Positions 8,914 to 18,387 of a stretch of 64,000 nt of DNA are shown in pieces. The notes below the pieces were generated by a model, which saw nothing but the letters and a program-made list of their open reading frames with translations, was not told the origin of the DNA and searched no databases. Source of the DNA: Campylobacterota bacterium (GTDB taxonomy: Bacteria > Campylobacterota > Campylobacteria > Campylobacterales > Sulfurimonadaceae); assembly GCA_040752835.1 (NCBI GenBank), contig JBFMGG010000007.1:670487-734486 (forward strand). The letters run 5' to 3'. The position numbers and the translations under genes are program-made. Every line of letters starts with the position of its first letter. The stretch's first letter is position 1.

Positions 8914-9509
8914 TATTTGACTCCGTAATGAGACAGCGACTGCCCCAGTTGATAAATGGGTGACTCTTCGCCGATCTGGGAGATTTTCTGATGCGCCAGC
9001 GCGGTATTGCCCTCTTCGAGAGCGTGGACGGCGAGTTCGAGCAGTGCCAGGTCTTTGTACAGCGCGCCCTGGCGCTTGGTGTAGCTCTCCAGCCCCGCGG
9101 CGTCGGATTTGATGATCGCGGCTTCGTACGAAGCGATGTCGGCGACACCGAAGGCTTCGGAGTTTTTCAGCGAAGAGAGAATGAGAGGGTCGTTCTGGGC
9201 GATTCCGCGGCTGAGCTTCCACAGGTCGTACAAAGCGGGATTGTCGTTTTTGAGCGTCGCTTCGGCGCTCTTATCCCCCGGGTTGAGCAACAGCGTATTG
9301 AGCGCCGCGTTCGAACTTTCGATTTTCGCATCGGTGTAAGCCTGATAGGCGATTGCCCCGGTCGCCGCGAACAGAAGCGATACGACTCCCGCAATCAGCG
9401 GTTTTTGGTACCGCTTGATAAAACGCTCGGTTTTGATCGCGCTTTCCAGAAACTTCTCTTCGGAATTGAGCTCCTCTTTGAGAGCGTCCATGTTTTCTTT
9501 CAGACTCAA
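8913..9509 (-). CDS. YfgM-like membrane-anchored TPR-like protein
   Basis: 198 residues starting at a TTG at 9509, chosen because AGGAG stands 6 bases before it. The first 35 residues are cytoplasmic and charged. One transmembrane helix follows (about 40-60, KPLIAGVVSLLFAATGAIAY), then a helical periplasmic region of about 135 residues with alanine- and leucine-rich pairs of helices, as in the tetratricopeptide-like domain of YfgM. YfgM is an ancillary SecYEG subunit that passes secreted proteins to periplasmic chaperones. The stop codon overlaps the start of the BamB-like gene (TAATG). The family is likely, but identity is low. Confidence 0.7.
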   Translation of the reverse strand: MSLKENMDALKEELNSEEKFLESAIKTERFIKRYQKPLIAGVVSLLFAATGAIAYQAYTDAKIESSNAALNTLLLNPGDKSAEATLKNDNPALYDLWKLSRGIAQNDPLILSSLKNSEAFGVADIASYEAAIIKSDAAGLESYTKRQGALYKDLALLELAVHALEEGNTALAHQKISQIGEESPIYQLGQSLSHYGVK

Positions 9510-9590
9510 AATAACTCCTGATTTTTGCCTTCGCTTAAAGGGTAATGATAGCTCAGCCAATGTTAAAGTTTCGTAAACCGATTTTTTCGC

Positions 9591-9596
9591 TACAAT
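9591..9596 (+). promoter_or_regulatory. -10 box upstream of gatC
   Basis: TACAAT lies 34 bases before the gatC ATG, in the divergent gap with the YfgM-like gene. The ribosome site AGG follows at about 9621. There is no obvious -35. Confidence 0.4.
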
Positions 9597-9630
9597 TATT
9601 TTCATAAATTTATCACGAATCAGGTTAACC

Positions 9631-9921
9631 ATGCAAATCGACGAAACCCTTTTACAGAGACTCGAAAAACTCTCCTACCTCGAAATTCCGCAGGAGCATC
9701 GCGCCGAAATGATCGCGCAGCTGAGCGAAATCGTTTCGTTCGTCGACAACCTCGCCGAACTCGACACCGAAGGGGTGGGAGCGACGTTTGCGATGTCGGA
9801 CGCTCCGACGCGCCTTCGCGAGGATGAGGGGATCGCCGACCGCCGCGTCAACGACGACATCCTATCCCACGCACCGCAGGCACAGGACCATTTTTTCATC
9901 GTACCGAAAATCATCGAGTAA
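9631..9921 (+). CDS. gatC: Asp-tRNA(Asn)/Glu-tRNA(Gln) amidotransferase subunit C
   Basis: A 96-residue small subunit of GatCAB, which converts mischarged Glu-tRNA(Gln) and Asp-tRNA(Asn) to the correct aminoacyl-tRNAs. The N-terminal two-helix part (LEKLSYLEIPQEHRAEM...QLSEIVSFVDNLAELDT) and the C-terminal FIVPKIIE, which wraps round GatA, are both clear. As is common in Campylobacterota, gatA and gatB are not beside it. It begins a plus-strand run with an ArsC-like gene 3 bases later and then pilT. Confidence 0.93.
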   Translation: MQIDETLLQRLEKLSYLEIPQEHRAEMIAQLSEIVSFVDNLAELDTEGVGATFAMSDAPTRLREDEGIADRRVNDDILSHAPQAQDHFFIVPKIIE

Positions 9922-9924
9922 CCG

Positions 9925-10278
9925 ATGGTTCGTGTTTTCGGCATCAAAAACTGCGACAGCGTCAAAAAAGCGCTTCATTTTTTGAACGCGCACTCGATCC
10001 CGTATGAATTCCACGATTTTAAAACCGCTCCCGTCGGCAAAGAAAAAATTGCCGAGTGGGCCCGCACCGTCCCCGTTTCAACCCTTTTGAATACCAAAGG
10101 GACGACCTACCGTGCCCTCGGGCTCAAATCGCTTACACTGGACGATTCGGGAAAAATCGGCTGGATGAGCGACCACAATCTCCTGATCAAGCGCCCGGTG
10201 ATCGAATCGCCCGCCGGCCTGATCGTCGGATTCGACCTAATCCAATACGAAGGAATTTTCGCCAATGCAAGACAATAA
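9925..10278 (+). CDS. ArsC/Spx-family protein (YffB-like)
   Basis: A 117-residue thioredoxin-fold protein with the family start VFGIKNCDSVKKAL. There is a single active-site Cys (NCDSV) instead of CXXC, and the C-terminal block LLIKRPVIESPAGLIVGF is typical of the YffB/ArsC branch. Members include arsenate reductases, Spx-like regulators and uncharacterised YffB proteins. There is no ars gene nearby, so arsenate reduction is not indicated, and YffB-like is the best label. It follows gatC by 3 bases and overlaps the start of pilT by 14 bases. Confidence 0.85.
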   Translation: MVRVFGIKNCDSVKKALHFLNAHSIPYEFHDFKTAPVGKEKIAEWARTVPVSTLLNTKGTTYRALGLKSLTLDDSGKIGWMSDHNLLIKRPVIESPAGLIVGFDLIQYEGIFANARQ

Positions 10279-11347
10279 CGGCGCTCCGCTCGATATCCAC
10301 AAACTCCTCAAAAGCGTCGTCGCTTACAAAGCGTCCGACCTTCACCTCGTCAGCCGCTCCGAGCCCCAGATCCGTATCGACGGTCGGCTCGTTGCCCTCA
10401 ATCTCCCCGTTCTGGACGGGCGCGACATCGAAGAGATGGCCTATTCACTCCTCACCGAAAAGCAGAAAAAGACCTTCGAAGAATACAACGAACTCGATTT
10501 TTCGATCGTCATCCCCGACGTCGGCCGCTTCCGTGCCAACTACTACAAAACGATGGAAGACATCGCCTGCGCGTTCCGTATCATCCCGGTGACCATCCCT
10601 TCGCTGGACGATCTCAACGCCAAAAAAATCTTCAAAAGCATCATCAAACGCGAAAAAGGGCTCATCCTCGTCACTGGTCCGACGGGGAGCGGTAAATCGA
10701 CAACCCTCGCGGCGATGCTCAACGAGATCAACATGACCGAATCGCGCCACATCATCACCGTCGAAGATCCGGTCGAGTTCGTCCACACGAACAAAAAATC
10801 GCTCTTTTCCCACCGTAACATCGGCACCGATACCCGCAGTTTCTCCGCGGCGCTCAAATACGCCCTCCGACAGGATCCCGACGTCATCCTGATCGGTGAG
10901 ATGCGGGACAAAGAGACGATCCAGGCGGCACTTACCGCCGCCGAAACCGGTCGCCTGGTCTTCGGAACGCTCCACACCAATTCCGCCCCCCAGACGATCA
11001 ACCGTATCATCGACGTCTTCAGCGGCGACGAGCAGCCGCAGGTGCGGGCTCAGCTCTCAACCTCTCTGGTCGCCGTCATTTCGCAGGTTCTGATGCCCAA
11101 AATCGGCGGCGGGCGGATTGCTGCGCAGGAGGTGATGATCACCAATCCCGCGATTGCCAACCTGATTCGCGAAGACAAAGTCCATCAGCTCTATTCACAG
11201 ATGCAGCTCAACCAGCAGGAGACCAATATGTCGACCCAGACGCAGGAAATCGTCGAATGCCTCCGCAAAAAGCTTATCAGCCGCGATACCGCGATCCAGT
11301 TCTCGAACAAACCCGACGAACTGCTCCGGATTATCAGGACGATGTGA
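10265..11347 (+). CDS. pilT: Type IV pilus retraction ATPase
   Basis: A hexameric cytoplasmic ATPase of 360 residues that depolymerises type IV pili, giving twitching and DNA uptake. The N-terminal PAS-like domain carries the DLHL...P.IRIDG block. The core has the Walker A motif GPTGSGKSTT (about residue 137), the Asp box ITVEDPVEFVH, the Walker B LIGEMRD and the His box GTLHTNSA. The tail NQQETNMSTQTQEIVECLRKKLIS fits the PilT/PilU group. No other pilus gene is present here, so the assembly machinery must be elsewhere. It overlaps the ArsC-like gene. Confidence 0.92.
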   Translation: MQDNNGAPLDIHKLLKSVVAYKASDLHLVSRSEPQIRIDGRLVALNLPVLDGRDIEEMAYSLLTEKQKKTFEEYNELDFSIVIPDVGRFRANYYKTMEDIACAFRIIPVTIPSLDDLNAKKIFKSIIKREKGLILVTGPTGSGKSTTLAAMLNEINMTESRHIITVEDPVEFVHTNKKSLFSHRNIGTDTRSFSAALKYALRQDPDVILIGEMRDKETIQAALTAAETGRLVFGTLHTNSAPQTINRIIDVFSGDEQPQVRAQLSTSLVAVISQVLMPKIGGGRIAAQEVMITNPAIANLIREDKVHQLYSQMQLNQQETNMSTQTQEIVECLRKKLISRDTAIQFSNKPDELLRIIRTM

Positions 11348-11372
11348 TTTCCCCCTTTTTCGGGGAAACCTT

Positions 11373-11392
11373 AAACTTTTTTTCAAAAGTTT
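11373..11392 (+). terminator. Possible terminator after pilT
   Basis: An 8-base AT-rich perfect stem with a TTTC loop lies 26 bases past the pilT stop, preceded by a second small hairpin (CCCC/GGGG, 11352-11365). The U-tract is inside the stem rather than after it, so termination is only plausible. Confidence 0.35.
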
Positions 11393-11435
11393 GCCCTAAC
11401 CCTCTGCTTTATCCCTTTTTTCCTTTTTTATTTTC

Positions 11436-11441
11436 TATAAT
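11436..11441 (+). promoter_or_regulatory. -10 box very close to the PerR-like start
   Basis: TATAAT ends only 8 bases before the ATG at 11450. If it is used, transcription would begin at or within a base or two of the start codon, giving a nearly leaderless message. No Shine-Dalgarno sequence is visible, which agrees with that reading. Confidence 0.4.
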
Positions 11442-11449
11442 CGCGGATT

Positions 11450-11857
11450 ATGAAACACCAAGAGCTCCTTAAACGTCACCGTCTCAAAGCGACGCCGCAA
11501 CGTATCGCCATCATCGAGCTAATGCATTCGGCCGGTCACATCACCATTGATGAGCTCTACCGCTCCATTCTCCAAAAATTCGCCTCCATCTCCCTTGCCA
11601 CCCTCTACAAAAACATCCACAGCATGATGGACGTGAGCCTGATACGGGAAGTCAAAGTGGCGGGGTACAAAACCCGCTACGAAATCGAAAAGGCGCAGCA
11701 TGCCCACGTCGTCTGTAAAGAGTGCGGCGAACTCAAAGACATTCCGATGAATCCCTCGTCGCTTCTGAAAGATCCGGGATTTGACATGGCAGGGTACAAA
11801 GCCGACGACGTGTCGGTCGTGATCACGGGAATCTGCCCTCACTGTCAGGCCAAATAA
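11450..11857 (+). CDS. Fur-family regulator, PerR-like
   Basis: A 135-residue metal-dependent repressor. The N-terminal winged helix has the family pattern LKATPQRIAIIELM and SLATLYKNIHSM. The C-terminal dimer domain has an AHVVCKECGELKDI motif and a final CPHC, giving two CXXC pairs for the structural zinc. The HAHVVC and upstream sequence fit PerR better than Fur, because a separate, closer Fur match lies at 15047. PerR represses peroxide defence and iron genes when its Fe or Mn site is intact. The exact role is inferred. Confidence 0.85.
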   Translation: MKHQELLKRHRLKATPQRIAIIELMHSAGHITIDELYRSILQKFASISLATLYKNIHSMMDVSLIREVKVAGYKTRYEIEKAQHAHVVCKECGELKDIPMNPSSLLKDPGFDMAGYKADDVSVVITGICPHCQAK

Positions 11858-11938
11858 AACCGTTTTCTTCAAAAACCGTATCGGATAGCGGACAAAGGGA
11901 AAGTGCCGCAAAGCGCGGCGTCTTCGGAGGGAATGGAA

Positions 11939-13285
11939 TTAGCGATGCGCTTCTTTGAGCGTATCGGCGATGAGGAATGCAAGTTCGAGGGACTGGTCGG
12001 CGTTAAGACGCGGATCGCAGTGGGTGTGATAACGGCTTTTGAGATTCTCTTCGGTGATCTCGAACGATCCCCCCAGACATTCGGTGACGTTTTTACCGGT
12101 CATTTCGAGATGCACTCCCCCCGCGTACGTTCCTTCGGCTTTGTGTACCTGGAAAAACTGTTTCATCTCCCGCAGAACCGAATCGACCGGGCGCGTTTTG
12201 TAGCCGTTGCTCGTAATCGTGTTGCCGTGCATCGGATCGCAGCTCCAGACGACCTGTTTTCCTTCCCGCTCGATCGCGCGGATCAGCTTGGGCATTCCTT
12301 CGGCAACTTTATCGGCTCCCATCCGGACGATGATGTTCAGCCGTCCCGCTTCGTTCGAGGGGTTGAGGACGTCGCACAAGCGGACGAGGTCGTCGGGGTC
12401 CATCGACGGACCGGCCTTGACCCCGATAGGGTTCTGGATACCGCGCATGAATTCGACGTGTGCTCCGTCAAGCTGGCGGGTACGGTCACCGATCCAGAGC
12501 ATGTGGGACGAAACGTCATACCACTCACCCGTCAGCGAATCCTGACGCGTAAACGCCTCCTCATAGTTGAGCAGAAGCGCTTCGTGGGAGGTATAGAAAT
12601 CGGTTTCGCGGAGCGTCCGGTAATTTTCGGAAATGATTCCGCATGCCGCCATAAAACGGAGTGAATCGTCGATCTGACGGGCCAGCTCATCGTATTTTTT
12701 GGTCATTTCGTTCTGCCCGACGAATCCGAGATTCCACGCATGTACCTGGTTCAGATCGGCCAGTCCCCCCGACGCGAACGCACGCAGAAGGTTCAGCGTG
12801 GCCGCCGACTGGTTGTAGGCCTGGACCATACGCTGCGGATCGGGAATCCGGGCTTCGGCGCTGAATTCGACGCCGTTGATGATGTCCCCGCGGTAGCTGG
12901 GAAGCGTAACACCTTCCACCGTTTCGGTATCGGACGAACGCGGTTTGGCAAACTGGCCGCCCAGACGTCCGACCTTGACGACGGGTACCCCGCCGGCAAA
13001 GGTCATGACAACCGCCATCTGCATCATCACTTTGAACGTGTCGCGGATGTTGGTGGCGTGAAATTCCGAAAAGCTTTCGGCACAGTCGCCTCCCTGCAAC
13101 AGGAACGCTTTCCCCGCACATACGTCGGCGAGGCTTTTTTTCAACATGCGCGCTTCACCGGCGAAAACAAGGGGAGGATAATTGCGCAGAACGGATTCGA
13201 CCTCTTCCAAAGCGGTCTGGTCGGGATAGACCGGCTGCTGCTTGATCGGTTTTGTTCTCCAGCTGGATCGTGTCCACGTATTCAT
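11939..13285 (-). CDS. Class II 3-deoxy-7-phosphoheptulonate (DAHP) synthase
   Basis: Condenses phosphoenolpyruvate and erythrose 4-phosphate to start the shikimate pathway. The 448-residue protein is a plant/mycobacterial-type (AroA-II) enzyme. It opens with [20 protein letters not shown] and contains [44 protein letters not shown] and the [10 protein letters not shown] block, all hallmarks of the class. The metal-binding Cys, His, Glu and Asp residues are present. It stands alone between two plus-strand groups, and aroE and trpE of the same broader pathway lie 8 kb away. Regulation is unknown. Confidence 0.95.
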   Translation of the reverse strand: MNTWTRSSWRTKPIKQQPVYPDQTALEEVESVLRNYPPLVFAGEARMLKKSLADVCAGKAFLLQGGDCAESFSEFHATNIRDTFKVMMQMAVVMTFAGGVPVVKVGRLGGQFAKPRSSDTETVEGVTLPSYRGDIINGVEFSAEARIPDPQRMVQAYNQSAATLNLLRAFASGGLADLNQVHAWNLGFVGQNEMTKKYDELARQIDDSLRFMAACGIISENYRTLRETDFYTSHEALLLNYEEAFTRQDSLTGEWYDVSSHMLWIGDRTRQLDGAHVEFMRGIQNPIGVKAGPSMDPDDLVRLCDVLNPSNEAGRLNIIVRMGADKVAEGMPKLIRAIEREGKQVVWSCDPMHGNTITSNGYKTRPVDSVLREMKQFFQVHKAEGTYAGGVHLEMTGKNVTECLGGSFEITEENLKSRYHTHCDPRLNADQSLELAFLIADTLKEAHR

Positions 13286-13407
13286 TCGTTTATCTCCTCG
13301 TACCTGCGTTTACGCACCGCCCGGTTATTGTCTTTGTGAATTGTATCGTTTTAATCTAAAAAGGGACTGATTGGTGGAATCAAATCTTAGATTTATGTTT
13401 GAAAAAG

Positions 13408-13413
13408 TATAAT
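13408..13413 (+). promoter_or_regulatory. -10 box of the diguanylate cyclase transcript
   Basis: TATAAT after an AT-rich stretch, about 120 bases before the coding start. It implies a leader of about 110 bases containing the hairpins described separately. Confidence 0.5.
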
Positions 13414-13425
13414 GGCGGCAATTAT

Positions 13426-13533
13426 AAAGGGGGCTTTCCCTAGACTCCCATGGGGTCTAAAAGTCCTTCTTTTTGCCAGGCCGACCCGTTCTTGCGGGAG
13501 TTGACCGATTGAATATTGCACCAAAGGCCGAGA
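13426..13533 (+). promoter_or_regulatory. Structured 5' leader upstream of the GGDEF gene
   Basis: The leader contains a GGG-CTTT-CCC element (about 13429-13440), an 8-base stem TAGACTCC/GGGGTCTA with a CAT loop (13441-13459), and a CCCG/CGGG hairpin (13485-13498). It matches none of the riboswitch cores I know. In particular, the c-di-GMP-I/II consensus is absent. It may be a cis-regulatory RNA, or simply an attenuator. Confidence 0.3.
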
Positions 13534-14463
13534 ATGGACAACAGCCGTTTCAACCCTTTCCTACTCCATTTTTGCAAAGAGCTCTCCGTTCGGCTGGAAT
13601 CCCTGAGCAACAATCAGGCTACACTCGCTTCTTCCGAATTTTCCGAACTTGCCGAAGCCGCTTTGCATGAGGTACTCGAATCGTATTCATCGGGCGAGTT
13701 CGATCTCCAGCAGTACCGCTCCGAGGGGACTTTCGAAGGGTACAAAGAACTCGCGCTGCAAAGCATCACCTCGTATTCGCAAACCAATGAAAATTTCGAA
13801 AAGATCACGGCCGACCACGGTTCGCTGCTGGCCGAAAGCCAGGAAGAAGAACTGATCAATTTCGACAAAATCACCGAAAAGTTCAACGATATCCAGTCCC
13901 ATCTCAGCGACGAAGTCTCACGCGCCAACCAGGTCATAAGCGGCCTGATGGAGCAGGTCAAAACCCTCGAGATGAAAACGACCCTCGATCCGCTCACCAA
14001 GGTTTACAACCGTTATGCCCTTCAGGAACATCTCAAGCCGGTACTTGCCCGGGAAAATACCCATTTCGACATTTTCGCCCTGATGGTCGACGTCGACGAT
14101 TTCAAACGGATCAACGACCGCTTCGGCCACATCGCGGGGGACAAGGTACTCATTTTCATCGCCAAGCTTCTGAAAAAAGCGCTTCGCGAGGGGGACCGCG
14201 TCTACCGTTTCGGCGGGGAAGAGTTCATCATCCTTCTCAACCGAACCGACGAAGCGGGCGCCCGTCTCGTCGGCGAGCGCCTCCTTTCGCTGTGCCGTAA
14301 CAACAAACCTTTGTTCCAGAACCAGCAGATTGCCGTCACCCTGAGCATCGGGCTGACGCAAATCGTGCCGAACGATACGCTCGATGCGATCATCGAACGT
14401 TCCGACACGGCACTCTACCGAGCTAAAAACAACGGCAAAGACCGCTTGGAAACGGAGTTTTGA
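13534..14463 (+). CDS. Diguanylate cyclase (GGDEF domain)
   Basis: Makes cyclic di-GMP from two GTP. The 309-residue protein has a helical, coiled-coil-prone N-terminal half (residues 1-145) with no recognised sensor and no membrane segment. A GGDEF domain follows with MVDVDDFKRINDRFGH and the active-site loop RFGGEEF (about 224-230). A product-inhibition I-site, RxxD (REGD), sits five residues before it, so the enzyme should be active and feedback-inhibited. I chose the ATG at 13534 over a TTG six codons upstream. It is followed by the cvpA-like gene with overlapping stop and start (TGATG). Confidence 0.92.
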   Translation: MDNSRFNPFLLHFCKELSVRLESLSNNQATLASSEFSELAEAALHEVLESYSSGEFDLQQYRSEGTFEGYKELALQSITSYSQTNENFEKITADHGSLLAESQEEELINFDKITEKFNDIQSHLSDEVSRANQVISGLMEQVKTLEMKTTLDPLTKVYNRYALQEHLKPVLARENTHFDIFALMVDVDDFKRINDRFGHIAGDKVLIFIAKLLKKALREGDRVYRFGGEEFIILLNRTDEAGARLVGERLLSLCRNNKPLFQNQQIAVTLSIGLTQIVPNDTLDAIIERSDTALYRAKNNGKDRLETEF

Positions 14464-15044
14464 TGGATCTGAACTATTTTGACGTCGCGGTCGGCTCGAT
14501 CGTTCTCCTGCTCGGGCTCAAAGGGCTTCTAAACGGTTTTTCCAAAGAAGTATTCGGCATGGTCGGCATCGTAGGGGGCGTTTTCGTCGCCTCGCACCTC
14601 GGCGGCATCATCGGGCACTTCCTCAGCGATACGGTTTTTCATTTCGAAACCGCTACCGCGATCAACCTGATGGGCTTTGTCTTCGCACTGGGGATTTTCT
14701 GGCTTCTGATGGTCGCCCTAGGAAGCGGCTTCAAACGCCTCAGCACCCTCAGCGGCCTGGGAACGCTCGACCAGATTCTGGGGTTCGTGGTCGGGAGCAG
14801 CAAATTCTTTTTTATCCTCTCCATCATCGTCTACGCCCTTTTCAGCGTTACGGCGATCCGCGAAAATTTCGAGGAGAAGATGGCCCACAGTTTCTTTTAC
14901 GAACCGATGATGGCGACGGGGAATTTCATCCTCCATATCGAAACCGACGATCTCAAAGCCATCCTTGACGCCAACACCAGCGACGCGAATGCCACCGACG
15001 CCAACGCCACCCGCGATGCCAACCAAACCAACGAGGAGCGATAA
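14463..15044 (+). CDS. CvpA-family membrane protein
   Basis: A 193-residue inner-membrane protein with four hydrophobic segments (about 6-26, 29-50, 62-85 and 104-126) and the CvpA pattern NYFDVAVGSIVLLLGLKGLLNG at the start. CvpA was named for colicin V production but appears to have a general envelope role. The last 25 residues are a hydrophilic tail of repeating DAN/DANAT units, which looks like slippage-prone sequence and is not part of the family domain. The gene precedes fur, as in Campylobacter genomes, and overlaps the diguanylate cyclase stop. Confidence 0.88.
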   Translation: MDLNYFDVAVGSIVLLLGLKGLLNGFSKEVFGMVGIVGGVFVASHLGGIIGHFLSDTVFHFETATAINLMGFVFALGIFWLLMVALGSGFKRLSTLSGLGTLDQILGFVVGSSKFFFILSIIVYALFSVTAIRENFEEKMAHSFFYEPMMATGNFILHIETDDLKAILDANTSDANATDANATRDANQTNEER

Positions 15045-15046
15045 GC

Positions 15047-15529
15047 ATGGGTTCTTATACCGATTTTACCGAACGTACGGTCGAGTACAACAAGCTGCTG
15101 AGCGATTTCAAGCAGCTCCTTAAAGAAAACGGTCTGAAATTCACGATCCAGCGCGAAGTGATTCTCGAGATGCTGTACAATTCCGACGAACATCTCACTC
15201 CCGAAGCGCTGCATCATCTGATCCAGGAGAAGCATCCCGATCTCAATACCGGAATCGCGACCGTTTACCGCACTCTCTCGCTGCTGGAAGATTCGGATAT
15301 GGTTACCTCGCTCTCGTTCGGGGCACAGGGGAAAAAGTACGAACTCGGGGCCAAAGACCACCACGACCACCTGATCTGTACCCAATGCGGAACGATCACC
15401 GAATTCGTCGACGACGAAATCGAAGAACGGCAGAAAAAAATCGCCGAAACGCTGGGTTTTAAAATGCAGGAGCATTCGATGCAGATTTACGGCATCTGCA
15501 AAACCTGCCAGGACAAATCCAAAAACTAA
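15047..15529 (+). CDS. fur: Ferric uptake regulator Fur
   Basis: A 160-residue iron-responsive repressor. It has the winged-helix block [20 protein letters not shown]...[14 protein letters not shown], the metal-site motif [13 protein letters not shown] and a closing CKTC, giving two CXXC zinc pairs. In Campylobacterota Fur also acts without iron at some promoters. It lies 2 bases after the cvpA-like gene and 13 bases before lysS, the conserved order in the group, so it is probably cotranscribed with both. Confidence 0.93.
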   Translation: MGSYTDFTERTVEYNKLLSDFKQLLKENGLKFTIQREVILEMLYNSDEHLTPEALHHLIQEKHPDLNTGIATVYRTLSLLEDSDMVTSLSFGAQGKKYELGAKDHHDHLICTQCGTITEFVDDEIEERQKKIAETLGFKMQEHSMQIYGICKTCQDKSKN

Positions 15530-15542
15530 GAAAGGAATACCA

Positions 15543-17060
15543 TTGGCATTCGAAAACCAATACGTACAGCAGCGGATCGAAAAAGCCCAGGCCCTGAGGG
15601 AACTGGGGATAGATCCGTATGCGAATCACTCCGAGCGCAATACGACGATCGAAAAGTACCATAACGTCAACTCCGATCTTTTTCAGAAAGAAGAAAAACG
15701 CGACGAGCACCGCCACTACACCGTCGCCGGACGGATCAAACTCTTCCGCCTGATGGGAAAAGCGAGCTTTTTGAAGATCGAAGACGAAAGCGGAATGCTC
15801 CAGGTCTACGTCGCACGCGACAATCTCCCCGAGGGGTTCTATAACGACGTGTTCAAAAAGCTCGTCGAAGTGGGCGACATCGTCGAAGTGAGCGGTTATC
15901 CGTTCGTCACGCAGCAAGGCGAACTCTCCTTGCATGCGGACAGTCTCAAAATCCTGACCAAGGCGATCTCCCCGCTCCCCGAAAAGTTCCACGGGATTCA
16001 GGACAAAGAGATGCGCTACCGCCAGCGCTATCTCGATCTGATCATGAACGCCGAAGTGCGCAAAACGTTCCATATCCGTTCCAAGGTGATCAGCCTTACC
16101 CGCCGTTTCTTCGAAGACAAAGGGTTCCTGGAAGTCGAAACGCCGATGATGCACCCCATCGCGGGCGGGGCGAACGCCAAACCGTTCGTCACCCACCACA
16201 ATGCCCTGGGGGTTGACCGTTATCTTCGGATCGCTCCGGAACTGTATCTCAAACGTCTCATCGTGGGCGGCTTCGAAGCGGTGTTTGAAATCAACCGCAA
16301 CTTCCGCAACGAAGGGATGGATGCGACCCATAATCCCGAATTCACCTCGATCGAGTTTTACTGGGCCTACAAAACCTATAAAGACCTGATCGCAATCACC
16401 AAAGAGTATTTCGAATACCTTTTCGACCATCTTGACCTTCCCAAACGCCTCCCCTACGGCGAGCTGGAAGTCGATTTTGCACAGTTCACCGAGATCGAAC
16501 TGGTCAAAAGCCTCAGCGTCATCGGCGGCGTCCCGGAGGAGATCGTCAACGACAAAGAAGCGATTCTTTCCTACCTCAAAGCCAATAACCTCGAGGCCAA
16601 CGCCGCGATGAACCTGGGGCAGCTGCAAGGCGAGCTCTTCGATGAATTCGTCGAGCATAAGCTGATCAACCCGACGTTCATCACCCACTATCCGGTCGAA
16701 ATCTCGCCGTTGGCGCGCCGCAACGACGAGCGTCCCGAACTGACCGACCGTTTCGAACTCTTTATCGCCGGGCGTGAAATTGCCAACGCATTCAGCGAAC
16801 TCAACGATCCGGTCGATCAGCTGGAACGTTTCGAAGCGCAGATGGCGGCGAAAGATTCGGGCGACGACGAAGCGCACGAAATGGACGAAGACTTCGTCAC
16901 GGCGCTCAGCTACGGCATGGCACCGACGGCGGGTCAGGGAATCGGGATCGACCGCCTCGTCATGATGCTCACCAACCAGCATTCCATCCGGGACGTACTG
17001 CTCTTCCCGGCGATGAAACCGCTGCACCACACTCAAAACCAACACGGAGAAGAAGAATGA
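15543..17060 (+). CDS. lysS: Lysyl-tRNA synthetase, class II
   Basis: Charges tRNA(Lys). The 505-residue protein has the N-terminal OB-fold anticodon domain ([21 protein letters not shown]) and the class II catalytic domain. The latter shows motif 1 with [21 protein letters not shown], motif 2 [14 protein letters not shown] and motif 3 [12 protein letters not shown] use the TTG start at 15543, which has AAGGA 7 bases upstream and gives the expected N-terminus. Its end overlaps the glyA start by 4 bases (ATGA). Confidence 0.96.
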   Translation: MAFENQYVQQRIEKAQALRELGIDPYANHSERNTTIEKYHNVNSDLFQKEEKRDEHRHYTVAGRIKLFRLMGKASFLKIEDESGMLQVYVARDNLPEGFYNDVFKKLVEVGDIVEVSGYPFVTQQGELSLHADSLKILTKAISPLPEKFHGIQDKEMRYRQRYLDLIMNAEVRKTFHIRSKVISLTRRFFEDKGFLEVETPMMHPIAGGANAKPFVTHHNALGVDRYLRIAPELYLKRLIVGGFEAVFEINRNFRNEGMDATHNPEFTSIEFYWAYKTYKDLIAITKEYFEYLFDHLDLPKRLPYGELEVDFAQFTEIELVKSLSVIGGVPEEIVNDKEAILSYLKANNLEANAAMNLGQLQGELFDEFVEHKLINPTFITHYPVEISPLARRNDERPELTDRFELFIAGREIANAFSELNDPVDQLERFEAQMAAKDSGDDEAHEMDEDFVTALSYGMAPTAGQGIGIDRLVMMLTNQHSIRDVLLFPAMKPLHHTQNQHGEEE

Positions 17061-18304
17061 GTTTCCTCAAAGAATTTGACAACGAAATTTACGCCCTGTG
17101 CGAGCAAGAGCTCGAACGTCAGACCGATCACCTCGAGATGATCGCATCGGAAAACTTCACCCTTCCGGCCGTTATGGAAGCGATGGGATCGGTGTTTACG
17201 AACAAATACGCCGAAGGGTATCCGGCAAAACGCTACTACGGCGGGTGCGAATTCGCCGACGGCGTAGAGCAGCTGGCGATCGACCGTGCGTGCAAACTGT
17301 TCGGTTGTAATTACGCCAACGTCCAGCCCCACTCGGGTTCTTCAGCCAACGGTGCCGTTTACGCCGCCTTGCTGCAGGCGGGCGACAAGCTGCTGGGAAT
17401 GGATCTCAGCCACGGCGGTCACCTGACCCACGGTTCCAAAGTGAGCTTTTCGGGTAAAAACTATCACAGTTTCTCGTACGGCGTCGAGCTTGACGGCCGC
17501 ATCAACTACGATCGCGTCATGGACATCGCCAAGATCGTCCAGCCTAAAATCATCGTCTGCGGCGCTTCGGCCTATGCACGCGAAATCGACTTCAAAAAAT
17601 TCCGCGAAATCGCCGATGCGGTAGGAGCGATTTTGTTCGCCGACATCGCCCACATCGCGGGTCTGGTTTGTGCGGGCGAGCATCCAAGCCCCTTCCCGTA
17701 TGCCGACGTCGTCACGACCACAACGCATAAAACCCTTGCGGGTCCCCGCGGCGGTATGATCCTCACCAACGACGAAGAGATCGCCAAAAAAATCAACTCG
17801 GCCATCTTCCCCGCACTCCAGGGCGGGCCGCTTGTACACGTCATCGCGGCCAAAGCGGTCGGTTTCAAGCACAACCTCTCCGATGAGTGGAAAACGTACG
17901 CCAAACAGGTCAAGGCCAATGCCAAAGTACTCGCCGACGTATTGATGAAACGCGGATACGATATCGTCAGCGGCGGTACGGACAACCACCTCGTCCTCGT
18001 ATCGTTCCTGAACAAGCCGTTCAGCGGTAAAGACGCCGATGCCGCACTCGGACGTGCCGGGATCACCGTCAACAAAAATACCGTTCCGGGCGAAACGCGT
18101 TCTCCGTTCGTCACCAGCGGTGTCCGTATCGGCAGCCCCGCCCTCACCTCGCGCGGGATGAAAGAAAAAGAGTTCGAACTGATCGCAAACCGGATCGCCG
18201 ACGTTCTCGACGACATCGACAATACCGAAAAACAAGCCGCCATCAAAGCGGAGCTTCAGGCACTGGCGAGAAATTTCGTCATCTACAAACAGCCTACTTA
18301 TTAA
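17057..18304 (+). CDS. glyA: Serine hydroxymethyltransferase
   Basis: A PLP enzyme that interconverts serine and glycine while loading one-carbon units on tetrahydrofolate. The 415 residues include the start [15 protein letters not shown], the [11 protein letters not shown] substrate region and the PLP lysine in [16 protein letters not shown]. The length is normal. It overlaps lysS by 4 bases and is followed, after a gap of 83 bases with a GC-rich hairpin (18329-18349), by the DUF1882 gene. Confidence 0.97.
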   Translation: MSFLKEFDNEIYALCEQELERQTDHLEMIASENFTLPAVMEAMGSVFTNKYAEGYPAKRYYGGCEFADGVEQLAIDRACKLFGCNYANVQPHSGSSANGAVYAALLQAGDKLLGMDLSHGGHLTHGSKVSFSGKNYHSFSYGVELDGRINYDRVMDIAKIVQPKIIVCGASAYAREIDFKKFREIADAVGAILFADIAHIAGLVCAGEHPSPFPYADVVTTTTHKTLAGPRGGMILTNDEEIAKKINSAIFPALQGGPLVHVIAAKAVGFKHNLSDEWKTYAKQVKANAKVLADVLMKRGYDIVSGGTDNHLVLVSFLNKPFSGKDADAALGRAGITVNKNTVPGETRSPFVTSGVRIGSPALTSRGMKEKEFELIANRIADVLDDIDNTEKQAAIKAELQALARNFVIYKQPTY

Positions 18305-18328
18305 GCAAGCTGTCTAAAAATTGCCTTT

Positions 18329-18349
18329 TTTCTCCCCGAAAGGGAGAAA
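18329..18349 (+). other. Hairpin between glyA and the DUF1882 gene
   Basis: TTTCTCCC and GGGAGAAA pair around a 5-base CGAAA loop, 25 bases after the glyA stop. No U-tract follows, so it is not a standard terminator. It could stabilise the upstream message or be a processing site. Confidence 0.35.
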
Positions 18350-18387
18350 GTCGGTAGTACGATCGCATCAGTAAAAAAGGATACCCT

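Noticed and set aside
8914..9222. N-terminal extension of the BamB-like gene
   Set aside because: The extension is the YfgM-like gene read in another frame. The lipoprotein signal starts at 8913.
13426..13533. c-di-GMP riboswitch before the diguanylate cyclase
   Set aside because: Neither the GEMM-I core nor the class II core could be found in the leader.
15459..17045. 528-residue open frame antisense to lysS
   Set aside because: It mirrors a clear lysyl-tRNA synthetase, has no motif or ribosome site, and reflects the GC-biased third codon position of lysS.
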